A stretch of DNA of 64,000 nt from UBA10649 sp963749905 (GCA_963749905.1 CAVVOF010000003.1:62001-126000), one strand, 5' to 3'. Shown: positions 8,121-16,656, counted from the first letter of the stretch. The notes: generated from the letters alone by a model not told the origin. Program-made: numbers and translations.

Positions 8121-8760
8121 CGTCGAGGCGCAGCCGATGCTGCCCAGGTTCAGCCGGGGCGAGCGGTGGGTGCACCGGGTCGTCGCGATCGACATGGGCG
8201 TCCTGCTGGTCACCGCTGCACTGCTGTTCCTGCCGGTGCTCGGCGGGATCGTCGGGAACCGGCCCGTCGTGCGGACCGTGCACGAGATCTCGGGGTGGCT
8301 GCTGCCGATCCCGCTGCTGCTGGCCCTGCTCTCCCGGGCGTTCCGCGCGGACTCCGGTCGCCTGAACCGGTTCCGCCCGTCCGACTGGGAGTGGCTGCGC
8401 AGCCGCGACCGTCGTTCCGGCCGGCTGCCGGTGGGCAAGTTCAACGCGGGCCAGAAGCTGAACGCCGCCTTCATGCTGGGCGCGATCATCGTGCTCTTCG
8501 CGACCGGGATGGTGATGTTCTTCAGCAGCATGTTCCCGGATGCCATCCGGACCGGCGCGACGTTCGTGCATGACTGGCTCGGGCTGGCGGTCGCGGTCGT
8601 CGTCCTCGGCCACATCTACATGGCGTTCAAGGATGCGACCGCACGGTTCGGGATGCGGACCGGCGAGGTGCCCGAGGAGTGGGCGCGTCGGGAGCATCCG
8701 GCCTGGGCCGAGGAGGTCGCCCCCTCGGTCGGTACCACCACCGCCCCCCGTCCGTCTTGA
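8104..8760 (+). CDS. Cytochrome b561-type membrane subunit, partner of the molybdoenzyme
   Basis: A 218-residue integral membrane protein with four hydrophobic helices and histidines placed as in Ni/Fe-hydrogenase or formate dehydrogenase b-type cytochromes (RWVHRVV in helix 1, TVHEISGW in helix 2, TFVHDWLG and LGHIYMAF in the last helices). It likely carries haem and passes electrons between the quinone pool and the preceding molybdoenzyme. GGGAGG upstream and the 17-base overlap with that gene support ATG 8104 and co-translation. Its stop codon TGA (8758-8760) is part of palindrome copy B. Confidence 0.85.
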   Translation: MSLSSDVEAQPMLPRFSRGERWVHRVVAIDMGVLLVTAALLFLPVLGGIVGNRPVVRTVHEISGWLLPIPLLLALLSRAFRADSGRLNRFRPSDWEWLRSRDRRSGRLPVGKFNAGQKLNAAFMLGAIIVLFATGMVMFFSSMFPDAIRTGATFVHDWLGLAVAVVVLGHIYMAFKDATARFGMRTGEVPEEWARREHPAWAEEVAPSVGTTTAPRPS

Positions 8761-8806
8761 GGTTGGTGGTCGCAAAACCGCGGTTTTCCGACCACCAACC
8801 TCAAGA
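8755..8806. repeat. Dispersed palindrome, copy B (convergent junction)
   Basis: Arms TCTTGAGGTTGGTGGTCG (8755-8772) and CGACCACCAACCTCAAGA (8789-8806) are perfect complements. The centre AAAACCGCGGTTTT is itself a perfect palindrome, so the 52-base element is symmetric except for one C/C position each side. The upstream gene's TGA is inside it. Probable bidirectional terminator between convergent genes. Confidence 0.9.
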
Positions 8807-8825
8807 TCGACGGGGAGGGACGGGG

Positions 8826-10037
8826 TCAGGGGGCGGCGATCGCGGCGACGCCGGCGAGCAGCCGGTCCACGTCGTCGGCGTTCGTGTACGGAGCCATCCC
8901 GGCGCGCACCGCGCCGCCCGCGCCCAGCCCGATCCACTCGGACGCCTCGATCGCGTAGAACGACCCGGCCGGGGCGTTGACCTTCCGCTCCGCCAGCTGC
9001 CGGTACACGTCGACCGACGGCACGCCGTCGACGCTGAACAGCTCGGTCGGCGTCCGCAGCGGCGCATGCCCGTACAGCCGCACTCCCGGGATCGCCTCCA
9101 GGCCGGTGCGCAGCCGGTCGCGCAGGCCGTCCTCGTACTCCTCGAGCACGGTCATCGAGCGGACCAGCCGCTCCCGCCGTGACATCGACTCCTCCTGTCC
9201 CGGCACCAGGTCGGCGAGCACGTCGACGGCGGCGGTGACCCCGGCCAGCAGCTCGTAGGGCAGCGTCCCGAGCTCGAACCGCTCGGGCACGTCCGACGTG
9301 CTCGGGCGGAGCTTGTCCGGGTGCATCGACTCCAGCAGCGCGGGCGACGCCGCCAGCATGCCGAGGTGCGGGCCCAGGAACTTGTAGGGGCTGCACGCGA
9401 AGAAGTCCGCGCCGAGTTCCTGCATGTCGATAGGCGCGTGTGCCGTCAGGTGCACGCCGTCGACGTACAGCAGCGCGTCCGACGACGCGAGTGCGGCACC
9501 GATGGCAGCCACGTCCGGACGGGTGCCGAGCAGGTTGGACGCCCCGGTCACAGCGACTACCCGCGTCGCTTCGGTGACCAGCGACAGCACATCGTCGGCC
9601 GTCAGGATCCCGGTGCGCGGATCGAACTCGGCCCAGCGCACCGTCGCACCGGAGCGCTCCGCATAGGTCACCCACGGTCGGACATTCGCGTCGTGGTCGA
9701 GACGGGTGACGACGACCTCGTCGCCCGGCCCCCAGTCCTGGGACAGCGTCCGCGCCACCGTGAACGTCAGCTCCGTCATGCTGCGCCCGAAGACGACGCC
9801 GCGCGGGTCGACATTGAGCAGGTCTGCTCCCGCGAGCCGGGCCGCGACGGTCAGGTCATCCGCATTCCGCTCCGCCTGCGTGACCCGGCCGCGGTTGGAC
9901 AGCCCCGCCATCAGGGCGGAGGCGATGGCCTGCGCCACCAGGTCCGGCGTCTGCGTGCCGCCCGGCCCGTCGAAGTACGCGGTGCCGTCCGCGAGCGCCG
10001 GGATCCGGGCCCGGATCCGCTCGACGTCGTATGTCAT
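8826..10037 (-). CDS. Cysteine desulfurase-like class V aminotransferase
   Basis: A 403-residue PLP enzyme of the class V aminotransferase family, closest in feel to the cysteine-desulfurase-like subgroup. The start has AYFDGPGGTQTP, and the PLP lysine is about residue 219 in ACSPYKFLGPH. TRLDHDANVRPW and YVDGVHLTAHAPID are typical cofactor-site stretches. ATG 10037 overlaps the stop of the upstream methyltransferase gene by four bases (ATGA), so the two are co-translated. Whether it acts on cysteine or another amine is not visible; it lacks nearby suf or isc genes, so a housekeeping Fe-S role is unlikely. Confidence 0.85.
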   Translation of the reverse strand: MTYDVERIRARIPALADGTAYFDGPGGTQTPDLVAQAIASALMAGLSNRGRVTQAERNADDLTVAARLAGADLLNVDPRGVVFGRSMTELTFTVARTLSQDWGPGDEVVVTRLDHDANVRPWVTYAERSGATVRWAEFDPRTGILTADDVLSLVTEATRVVAVTGASNLLGTRPDVAAIGAALASSDALLYVDGVHLTAHAPIDMQELGADFFACSPYKFLGPHLGMLAASPALLESMHPDKLRPSTSDVPERFELGTLPYELLAGVTAAVDVLADLVPGQEESMSRRERLVRSMTVLEEYEDGLRDRLRTGLEAIPGVRLYGHAPLRTPTELFSVDGVPSVDVYRQLAERKVNAPAGSFYAIEASEWIGLGAGGAVRAGMAPYTNADDVDRLLAGVAAIAAP

Positions 10038-10852
10038 CGCTGCACGTCCCACCACACGGTGGCGACCGCACGCGGCCCGGCGTCGGACTGCGCGATCAGG
10101 GCCGCGGCCACCTCGGCGTCGCGGTCCTCGGTCAGGCACAGCCGGATGCGCGCGAAGGCGACCCGCTCGTCATCCGGCAGCTGCACGCGGCGACCCCAGG
10201 TCTCGTCCTCCCACAGATCCAGGTGCGCGTCGAAGCCGAGGGCCGCGGCGATGGCGCCGAGATCCTCCGCGGTCGGACGAGTGGGCCGGTCGAGGTCCCA
10301 GAACTGCTTCCACAGCGGGTTCATGTTCGACAGCGGGTGCCGCTGAGGCAGTTCGAGCACGACGCGTCGACGGGCCCGCGAGTCGAGGGCCTGCAGGAAG
10401 GGGGCGATGTCGGCGACGTTGTACGCCACGTGATGGCACACCACCACGTCGCACTCGGGCACCTGGTCGACCACGTCGGGCCAGTTGCCGAGGAACTCCC
10501 GATGCTGCACGCCGCGCCGGGTCGCCGCGTCCGCGAAGGCGTCGAGCATCCCTTGCTGCTGGTCGACGGCGACGACGCTGCCCGCCGGCGGGACGAGTGC
10601 CATGGACGCCCGGCCGCCTCCGCTGCCGACGTCGAGGACGCTGCCACCGGCCGGGACCGCGTCACGGGCGATCCGATGGGAGTGGGAGTCGGGGATCTCG
10701 TCGTCCACGGTGAACATCGAGACGGGATGGATCCACGGCTGCTCCGGCGCCTGGGCCAGGATCTCGTCGGGGACCGCCCAGGAGGCGAGGTCCGCGCGCC
10801 ACTGGTCGAGCAGGTCGGTGAGGTCGGTCGATGGGGACATCTCGTGAGTCAC
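10034..10852 (-). CDS. Class I SAM-dependent methyltransferase
   Basis: About 272 residues with a clear SAM-binding motif (VLDVGSGGGRASM) preceded by a helical N-terminal segment. Later motifs are VVAVDQQQGML and CDVVVCHHVAYNV, ending in an uncommon C-terminal part (LEDVWWDVQR-like). Substrate unknown. GTG 10852 and ATG 10840 are both possible starts; GGAG lies close to both but at poor spacing. It is the first gene of a two-gene operon with the class V aminotransferase and faces a divergent DUF3159 gene 29 bases away. Confidence 0.82.
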   Translation of the reverse strand: MTHEMSPSTDLTDLLDQWRADLASWAVPDEILAQAPEQPWIHPVSMFTVDDEIPDSHSHRIARDAVPAGGSVLDVGSGGGRASMALVPPAGSVVAVDQQQGMLDAFADAATRRGVQHREFLGNWPDVVDQVPECDVVVCHHVAYNVADIAPFLQALDSRARRRVVLELPQRHPLSNMNPLWKQFWDLDRPTRPTAEDLGAIAAALGFDAHLDLWEDETWGRRVQLPDDERVAFARIRLCLTEDRDAEVAAALIAQSDAGPRAVATVWWDVQR

Positions 10853-10869
10853 GCTCCGACGCTAGTCGC

Positions 10870-10875
10870 TACCGT
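10870..10875 (+). promoter_or_regulatory. -10-like TACCGT for a leaderless DUF3159 mRNA
   Basis: TACCGT ends 6 bases before GTG 10882 and no Shine-Dalgarno is present, the spacing expected when transcription starts at the start codon. Confidence 0.5.
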
Positions 10876-10881
10876 AGCCAC

Positions 10882-11583
10882 GTGCAGGAGCAGGACAGCG
10901 ACGAGCAGACGAATCCGGCAGAAGGGGAGCCGGACGTCGATCCTCGGCATCCCTTCACCCGGCTGCTGGGCGGCGTCCGCGGCGCGCTGGAGAGCATCCT
11001 GCCGCCGCTGGTGTTCATCTCCGTCTACCTGGGCCTCGGCGGTGAGGCGGACGAGGACCTGACGTGGGCGATCATCGCGGCGGTGGGCCTCGGGCTGGTC
11101 TTCACGGTCTGGCGGATCGTGGAGGGCAAGCACCCCGCGCGAGCGGTCGGCTCCCTGCTGCTCGTGCTGGTCAGCGCCTACATCGCGGGTCGCACCGGCA
11201 GCGCCGCCGACTTCTTCTGGCCGCGCGTGCTGCTCAACGCGGCGTCCGCCCTGGCCTTCGTGTTCGCCAACCTGATCGGCTGGCCGCTCATCGGCGTCAT
11301 CCTCGGGCCGCTTGTCGGCACCCGGATGACGTGGCGCAAGGACCCGGTGCTCCTGCGGGCGTACCGTCGCGCGTCCTGGCCGTGGGCGGTCCTGAACGTG
11401 GTGCGCACCGTGCTGCTCGTGCTGTTCATTGACGGCGACAACCTGTGGGCGCTGGCCGCGTCCGGTGCGTTCTTCTACGTGCTGACCCTGGTGACCATCG
11501 TGATCTCCTGGTGGCTGATCAAGAGGTCCATCCCCGCCGACCACCTCGGCATCCGTCACCCCCACGTCCCCGCGCAGAGTTGA
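10882..11583 (+). CDS. DUF3159 family membrane protein
   Basis: A 233-residue protein with a charged N-terminal tail and about six hydrophobic helices, matching the actinobacterial DUF3159 family. The hallmark opening is LLGGVRGALESILPPLVF, followed by ARTGSAADFFWPRVLLN-like sequence and GWPLIGVILGPLVG. Function unknown; a transport or channel role is sometimes assumed but is not shown here. GTG 10882 is selected because a -10-like hexamer lies 6 bases upstream, whereas the frame extends further upstream without a ribosome site. It converges on the Nei gene. Confidence 0.88.
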   Translation: MQEQDSDEQTNPAEGEPDVDPRHPFTRLLGGVRGALESILPPLVFISVYLGLGGEADEDLTWAIIAAVGLGLVFTVWRIVEGKHPARAVGSLLLVLVSAYIAGRTGSAADFFWPRVLLNAASALAFVFANLIGWPLIGVILGPLVGTRMTWRKDPVLLRAYRRASWPWAVLNVVRTVLLVLFIDGDNLWALAASGAFFYVLTLVTIVISWWLIKRSIPADHLGIRHPHVPAQS

Positions 11584-11658
11584 ACCGCCTCCCGGTCGCA
11601 AATCCGCAGTTAGAAGCCGATCCCGGCCCAGTTCCGCGGAATTGCGCCGGGAAGCGGT
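11584..11658. terminator. Possible long-range hairpin between convergent genes
   Basis: ACCGCCTCCCGG (11584-11595) and CCGGGAAGCGGT (11647-11658) pair at 11 of 12 positions across a 51-base loop that also contains the palindrome TTCCGCGGAA. It fills the gap between the DUF3159 and Nei genes. Weak candidate; unlike palindromes A-C it has no shared arm. Confidence 0.4.
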
Positions 11659-11667
11659 GCAAATCTG

Positions 11668-12477
11668 TCAGGTGGACTGGCAGGAGGGGCACCAGTAGAG
11701 GTTGCGGCCCTGCAGGTCCGCCAGCTGGACCTCGGTCCCGCACAGCAGGCACGGGCGCCCGTCGCGGCGGTACACGTAGACCTCCCCGCCGTGCCGATCC
11801 TCGCGCGGCGGCCGGCCCATCGCCTCGGGCAGGTGCTCGTCGCGCACGGTGTCGATGCGCCCGCGCTTCGTCCCCTGGGTCATCAGCACGACGAGGTCCG
11901 CCCACATCGCGTCGAACTCGTCGCGCGGGACCTCGCTCCCGCTGCGGAAGGGGCTGATGCCGTGCCGGAACAGCACCTCGGCCCGGTAGATGTTGCCCAC
12001 CCCGGCGAAGACCCGCTGGTCCATCAACAACCCGCCGATCGGCGCCTTCGACCGGTGCACCCGCAGCCACGCGGCCTCCGGGTCTGCGTCCTTGCGGATC
12101 GGATCAGGCCCGATCCGCCGCACCGCAGCCCGCTTCTCCTCGTCGGTCAGCACCTCGCATACCGTGGGCCCGCGCAGTTCCGCCCACGCCTCGTCGGTCC
12201 ACATCCGCAGCCGGACCTGCCCGATCGGCGCCGGCCGCTCCCCCCTGCCGAACCGCCACTTGCCGAAGAGTCCGAGATGGACGTGCACCCAGTGCCCGCC
12301 GTCGAACCCGAGGAACAGGTGCTTGCCGTGCGCCTCGACCTTGCGCACCCGACGACCGTCCACGAGGGCCGCGCCGTCCGCGAACCGTCCCTGCGGGCTG
12401 TCGACGCGCACCGTCTTCCGACTGAACGCACGCCCCAGCCTGCGGGCATGGTGATGGATGACGTTCCCCTCGGGCAC
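11668..12477 (-). CDS. nei: Formamidopyrimidine-DNA glycosylase/endonuclease VIII family (Nei2-like)
   Basis: A 269-residue base-excision repair enzyme that removes oxidised bases and nicks the abasic site. GTG 12477 is chosen because it yields the required N-terminal M-P-E-G, whose proline becomes the catalytic nucleophile after Met removal. The helix-two-turn-helix region contains VFAGVGNIYRAEVLF, and the C-terminal zinc finger is complete (CLLC...WCPSC). The sequence HVHLGLFGKW is family typical. Overall it fits actinobacterial Nei2 better than MutM. It is transcribed towards the DUF3159 gene; no operon partner is apparent. Confidence 0.9.
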   Translation of the reverse strand: MPEGNVIHHHARRLGRAFSRKTVRVDSPQGRFADGAALVDGRRVRKVEAHGKHLFLGFDGGHWVHVHLGLFGKWRFGRGERPAPIGQVRLRMWTDEAWAELRGPTVCEVLTDEEKRAAVRRIGPDPIRKDADPEAAWLRVHRSKAPIGGLLMDQRVFAGVGNIYRAEVLFRHGISPFRSGSEVPRDEFDAMWADLVVLMTQGTKRGRIDTVRDEHLPEAMGRPPREDRHGGEVYVYRRDGRPCLLCGTEVQLADLQGRNLYWCPSCQST

Positions 12478-12534
12478 GGTCACGCATCCTGACAGGACTC
12501 CCCCGCGCCGGCCAGACGGGGTGATACTGGCGGG

Positions 12535-12708
12535 ATGACGGCGGCCGAGCAGGAGTGGCAGGACCTCGTCCAGCAGGCCGCAGTGGCCGGGGACGCCGCA
12601 GCGCTGCGGGTGCTCTACCTCGACGCGCAGCTGCTGTTCGGCGACCAGGCGGCGCACCGGTGGGCCGAGACCCTCTCCGCCTTCGACGCGAGCGCCATCA
12701 CCGGCTGA
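12535..12708 (+). CDS. 57-residue conserved-looking small protein, function unknown
   Basis: A short reading frame from ATG 12535 to TGA 12706-12708 encoding an Ala/Gln-rich, probably all-helical acidic protein (opening TAAEQEWQDLVQQAAVAG). GATACT ends 6 bases before the ATG, so it fits the leaderless start pattern of this genome. It is divergent from nei and followed 12 bases later by the DUF429 gene. No family is recognised; codon third positions are strongly GC, which favours real coding. Confidence 0.6.
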   Translation: MTAAEQEWQDLVQQAAVAGDAAALRVLYLDAQLLFGDQAAHRWAETLSAFDASAITG

Positions 12709-12720
12709 CATGCTCGCCGC

Positions 12721-13392
12721 ATGACGTCACCCTCGGTAGGCATCGACGGGTACCGCCGAGGCTGGGTCGCGGCGCGCCGGGACGACACGGGCATCCACTG
12801 GGTCACCGCCCCCGTCGAGGACGTCGCCGACCTGCTCCCCCTCGATGCCGTGGTCGGCATCGACATGCCCATCGGCCTCGCTGATGATGGCTGGCGGGAG
12901 TGCGACGCGCTCGCCAAGACCGCACTCCGGGCCGCCGCGTCGCGCGTCTTCATGACCCCGCCACGAGCGGTCCTCGAGCTGGGCCTGCACACCCCCAACG
13001 ACCAGGTCCAGCAGCTCAGCCGGGAGCTGACCGGCCAAGGCGTCAGCCGCCAGGCCATGGCGCTGTCCGAGCGGATCCTCGTGCTCGACGCGGTCCTGCG
13101 CACCAGGCCACCCGGCACGGTCATCGAGGTGCACCCGGAACTGTCCTTCGCGGAGCTCGCCGGCCGGGTACTGGCCCCCAAGAAGTCCGCCGTCGGCGTG
13201 GCCGAGCGCTGGGCGGCGCTGCGCCGCTGGCTCCCCGACGTCGACCGCGTCCTCGCAGCCGCGCCCCCCGACGTACCCGTCGACGACGCCCTCGACGCCC
13301 TGGCCGCACTCTGGACGGCCGCCAGGTGGAGCGACAGGCAGGCCCGCACCCTGCCCGCGGGCGCCACTAGGCCCCCGTTCATCGCCGTCTGA
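12721..13392 (+). CDS. DUF429 domain-containing protein
   Basis: A 223-residue protein of the DUF429 family, an RNase H-like-fold group of unknown function. The family opening VGIDGYRRGWVAAR and the acidic motif VVGIDMPIGL (two conserved aspartates, candidate metal ligands) are present. Further typical segments are SRVFMTPPRAVL, EVHPELSFAEL and DVPVDDALDALAAL near the C-terminus. Length is normal. ATG 12721 is preceded by CATGCT with 6 bases between and lacks a ribosome site. It sits between the 57-residue gene and pepN on the same strand. Confidence 0.88.
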   Translation: MTSPSVGIDGYRRGWVAARRDDTGIHWVTAPVEDVADLLPLDAVVGIDMPIGLADDGWRECDALAKTALRAAASRVFMTPPRAVLELGLHTPNDQVQQLSRELTGQGVSRQAMALSERILVLDAVLRTRPPGTVIEVHPELSFAELAGRVLAPKKSAVGVAERWAALRRWLPDVDRVLAAAPPDVPVDDALDALAALWTAARWSDRQARTLPAGATRPPFIAV

Positions 13393-13434
13393 CCGCTGCA
13401 GGGGCTCGATACGGCGGATGGTTGGATCGGGGCC

Positions 13435-15990
13435 ATGACGCAGTCCCTCAACATCACTCGGGCGGAGTCGGCCGAGCGCGCGGCCGTGATCGCGGTCGAG
13501 TCCTACGACGTGGTGCTCGACCTGACCACCACCGACGCCACCTTCCCGTCGACGACCACGGTCGCGTTCACCTGCGCCCACCCGGGATCGACTACGTGGA
13601 TCGACCTGGTGGCGCCCACCGTGCGCCGCCTGACCCTCAACGGCCGGGACCTCGACGTCGCGGCGGTCGTCCACGGTCACCGCATCACGCTGCCCGACCT
13701 CGCGGCCGAGAACGTCCTCGTGGTCGAGGCAGACTGCGCGTACGTGAACACCGGCGAGGGCCTGCACCGGTTCATCGACCCGGTCGACAAGGAGACCTAC
13801 CTCTACAGCCAGTTCGAGACGGCCGACTCGCGCCGGATGTACGCCTCGTTCGAGCAGCCGGACCTGAAGGCGACCTTCCAGCTCACGGTGACCGCGCCCG
13901 CGCACTGGCAGGTGGTCAGCAACTCCCCGACTCCCGACCCGACGAACCACGGCGACGGCACCGCCACCTGGGCCTTCGCGCCGACGCCTCGCATCTCCAC
14001 GTACATCACGGCGCTCGTCGCCGGGCCCTACCACCGCGTCGACGACGAGTACGTCGGCCCCAACGGCAGTTACCCGCTGAGCGTCTACTGCCGCGAGTCG
14101 CTGGCCCAGTACCTCGATGCCGACGACATCTTCACTGTCACGAAGGAGGGGTTCGCCTACTTCGAGGAGCACTTCGGCGTCCCGTACCCGTTCGGCAAGT
14201 ACGACCAGCTCTTCGTGCCGGAGTTCAACGCCGGCGCAATGGAGAACGCGGCCTGCGTGACGATCCTCGAGGACTACGTGTTCCGCTCGCGGGTCACCGA
14301 TGCGGCCTACGAGCAGCGCTCCAACACGATCCTGCACGAGCTGGCGCACATGTGGTTCGGCGACCTCGTCACGATGCGGTGGTGGGACGACCTGTGGCTG
14401 AACGAGTCGTTCGCCGAGTGGGCCGCGCACTGGGCCAACGCCAACGCCACTCGGCACACCGACGCGTGGACCACGTTCTCCAACCTGCGCAAGGCCTGGG
14501 CCTACCGCCAGGACCAGCTGCCGTCCACGCACCCCATCGCCGCCGACATGGTCGACCTCGACGCGGTGGAGGTGAACTTCGACGGCATCACGTACGCGAA
14601 GGGCGCGTCCGCCCTGCGGCAGCTGGTGGCCTGGGTCGGCGAGGACGAGTTCCTCGCCGGCGTTCGCAACTACTTCACCAAGCACGCGTGGCGGAACACC
14701 GAACTGCGCGACCTGCTGACCGAGCTCGAGGCGACCAGCGGCCGGGACCTGTCCTCATGGACGCAGGAGTGGCTGCAGACCAGTGGCGTCAACCTCCTTC
14801 GACCCGTCGTGGAGGCCGCCGGAGACGGCACGTACACGTCCGTGGTCATCGAGCAGGAGCCGCCCTCGTCCCCCGAGGGCGTCGCACCCACGCTGCGGTC
14901 GCACCGTGTCGGGCTGGGACTGTGGGACGTGACCGCGGACGGAGTCGTCCGTCGCGACACCATCGAGATCGACGTGACCGGCGCGCGGACGGAGGTTCCG
15001 CAGCTGGTCGGCGTCCGCCAGCCCGACCTGCTGCTGGTCAACGACGGCGACCTGACGTTCGCCAAGGTGCGACTGGACGCCCGGTCCTGGGCGACCGCGA
15101 CCCGGCACATCGGCGAACTCTCCGACCCGCTGGCGCGGGCCATCATCTGGGGCGCGGCATGGGACATGACCCGCGACGCCGAGGTGTCGACCGGGGACTT
15201 CCTCCACCTCGTCCTGTCCGGCGTCGGTCGGGAGACCGACATCGGCGTGGTCCAGGGCATCCTGCGGCAGCTGAAGACCGCGATCGACGTGTACGCGGCG
15301 CCGGACCATCGGCTGGGCTACCTGGCGCGCCTCGCCGATGCCGCACGCGGGCATGCGGAGGCGGCCGACCCGGCCAGCGACCGACAGCTCGCCTTCACCC
15401 GCGCGTTCGCCTCGGCGGCAGCCACCGACGAGCAGCTGGACGTGGTCGCCGGGCTGCTGGACGGGACGCTCGTGTGGGAGGGGCTCGCCGTCGACACCGA
15501 CCTGCGCTGGTTCCTGCTGCAGCGGCTGGTCGCCGCCGGGCAACGGGCCGAGGACGCGATCGAGCGTGAGCTCGACTCGGACGACACCGCGACCGGCAGG
15601 CGGCAGGCCGCCGTGGCCCGGGCCGCGCGGCCGACCGCCACGGCCAAGGAGGAGGCCTGGGTGGACGTCCTGGAACGGCCGGACCTGCCGAACGCGATCC
15701 TCGAGGCGACCATCGGCGGCTTCGTGCAGCCGGGGCAGGAGACCCTGCTCGAGCCGTTCCGCACGCGCTACTTCGAGGCGCTGCCGGCCATCTGGGACGA
15801 GCGCTCGTCCGAGATCGCCCAGTCGATCACGATGGGCTTCTATCCCGCCCTGCTCGTGGACGACGCGACGGTCGCCGCGTCCGACGCGTTCCTCGCCCAG
15901 TCGGGGCTCAGCACCGGATGCCGTCGCCTGGTCGGCGAGGGCCGCGATGGCGTCCTGCGCGCCGCCCGGGCGCGGGCCAAGGACGCCTGA
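13435..15990 (+). CDS. pepN: Aminopeptidase N (M1 family)
   Basis: An 851-residue zinc aminopeptidase that releases N-terminal residues from peptides in the cytosol. The substrate-anchoring GAMEN motif is at about 266-270, and the zinc site HELAHMWFGD begins at about residue 301 with the third ligand in NESFAEW about 19 residues downstream. Length and the helical C-terminal ERAP1-like domain match actinobacterial PepN. The start lacks a clear Shine-Dalgarno. The following convergent gene pair (DUF5130 and a CtaJ-like protein) recalls the pepN neighbourhood of mycobacteria. Confidence 0.96.
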   Translation: MTQSLNITRAESAERAAVIAVESYDVVLDLTTTDATFPSTTTVAFTCAHPGSTTWIDLVAPTVRRLTLNGRDLDVAAVVHGHRITLPDLAAENVLVVEADCAYVNTGEGLHRFIDPVDKETYLYSQFETADSRRMYASFEQPDLKATFQLTVTAPAHWQVVSNSPTPDPTNHGDGTATWAFAPTPRISTYITALVAGPYHRVDDEYVGPNGSYPLSVYCRESLAQYLDADDIFTVTKEGFAYFEEHFGVPYPFGKYDQLFVPEFNAGAMENAACVTILEDYVFRSRVTDAAYEQRSNTILHELAHMWFGDLVTMRWWDDLWLNESFAEWAAHWANANATRHTDAWTTFSNLRKAWAYRQDQLPSTHPIAADMVDLDAVEVNFDGITYAKGASALRQLVAWVGEDEFLAGVRNYFTKHAWRNTELRDLLTELEATSGRDLSSWTQEWLQTSGVNLLRPVVEAAGDGTYTSVVIEQEPPSSPEGVAPTLRSHRVGLGLWDVTADGVVRRDTIEIDVTGARTEVPQLVGVRQPDLLLVNDGDLTFAKVRLDARSWATATRHIGELSDPLARAIIWGAAWDMTRDAEVSTGDFLHLVLSGVGRETDIGVVQGILRQLKTAIDVYAAPDHRLGYLARLADAARGHAEAADPASDRQLAFTRAFASAAATDEQLDVVAGLLDGTLVWEGLAVDTDLRWFLLQRLVAAGQRAEDAIERELDSDDTATGRRQAAVARAARPTATAKEEAWVDVLERPDLPNAILEATIGGFVQPGQETLLEPFRTRYFEALPAIWDERSSEIAQSITMGFYPALLVDDATVAASDAFLAQSGLSTGCRRLVGEGRDGVLRAARARAKDA

Positions 15991-16003
15991 CCAGGACGCC
16001 TGA

Positions 16004-16426
16004 CTAGGACGGCTCGGACAGGTGCATGACCCGGGGGTGACGGGCGTGCTCGGCGAGCAGTGTCACGCCCTCGCGCACCCCGCCCACCATGTCGTCGGCC
16101 TGGAAGCACGACTTCATCGACAGGACGGCCAGCTCGCAGGAGCGGTTGTCCAGGTTGACCGCCACGGAGGAGCCGGTGACGATCTCGATGGCCCGTGCGG
16201 CCGGGTCCACGGCCACCAGCACCGCAGACTCCGGGCTGTCCAGCGCGGCGTGCTGCTCGATCGCGGTCTCGCGACCCGCCTCGAGTGGCCCGAGGTAGAC
16301 GGCGAAGCCATAGCCCGAGATCTCCCGTGCCTTCGACACGATCGCCCTCAGGTCCGCGCGCTGGCCGTTCGACAGGGCGCTGGCCATCGCCGAGCCGGCG
16401 AGCTCGTACACGTCACCACCGGGCAC
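16004..16426 (-). CDS. DUF5130 family protein (TPM-domain like)
   Basis: About 140 residues resembling actinobacterial DUF5130, a TPM-like fold (ISGYGFAVYLGPLE, SAVLVAVDPAARAIEIVTG, CELAVLSMKSCF). GTG 16426 follows GGGAGGTGG, and the upstream residues in the frame look like non-coding shadow. It overlaps the upstream CtaJ-like gene by 14 bases, so the two are probably translated together. It ends 14 bases from the convergent pepN stop. Function is not established; association with the cytochrome oxidase gene is suggestive only. Confidence 0.8.
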   Translation of the reverse strand: MPGGDVYELAGSAMASALSNGQRADLRAIVSKAREISGYGFAVYLGPLEAGRETAIEQHAALDSPESAVLVAVDPAARAIEIVTGSSVAVNLDNRSCELAVLSMKSCFQADDMVGGVREGVTLLAEHARHPRVMHLSEPS

Positions 16427-16643
16427 TGACGCCACCTCCCACGACGGGCGCACTGAGCGTCCCCGGCAGCCGCGACGGATCGGGCATGGCGGGTGCGCTG
16501 GCGAACACGAACGGGCTGGCCGCATAGTCGGCGTCGGACCGGCCGGCCCGCGTCCATGCCTTGGAGTACACGAGCGCCGCAACGATCGCCGCGAACACCA
16601 ACGGGATACCGATGAACACGCCGAGAGCTTGAACCGCAGTCAC
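16413..16643 (-). CDS. Small membrane protein, candidate aa3 oxidase subunit CtaJ
   Basis: A 76-residue protein with one N-terminal helix (VQALGVFIGIPLVFAAIVAALV), then WTRAGRSDADYAASPFVFAS and a Gly/Val-rich tail. Size, topology and position next to DUF5130 and pepN match what is recalled for mycobacterial CtaJ, an accessory subunit of the III-IV respiratory supercomplex; this rests on memory of synteny, not an alignment. GTG 16643 is preferred because TAGGGT ends 7 bases upstream; a GTG nine bases earlier overlaps that hexamer. Confidence 0.6.
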   Translation of the reverse strand: MTAVQALGVFIGIPLVFAAIVAALVYSKAWTRAGRSDADYAASPFVFASAPAMPDPSRLPGTLSAPVVGGGVSARW

Positions 16644-16650
16644 GTCGACC

Positions 16651-16656
16651 ACCCTA
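16651..16656 (-). promoter_or_regulatory. -10-like TAGGGT for the CtaJ-like gene
   Basis: On the minus strand TAGGGT ends 7 bases before GTG 16643, with no ribosome site between, consistent with a leaderless transcript. It sits in the 10-base gap after the malQ stop. Confidence 0.5.

Noticed and set aside
8826..10037. SufS/IscS housekeeping cysteine desulfurase
   Set aside because: No Fe-S assembly genes nearby and the neighbour is a methyltransferase; sequence fits the desulfurase-like side group.
12727..14685. Very long open frame on the minus strand under DUF429 and pepN
   Set aside because: Antisense shadow caused by codon bias; it spans two real genes with clear motifs and has no start signal.
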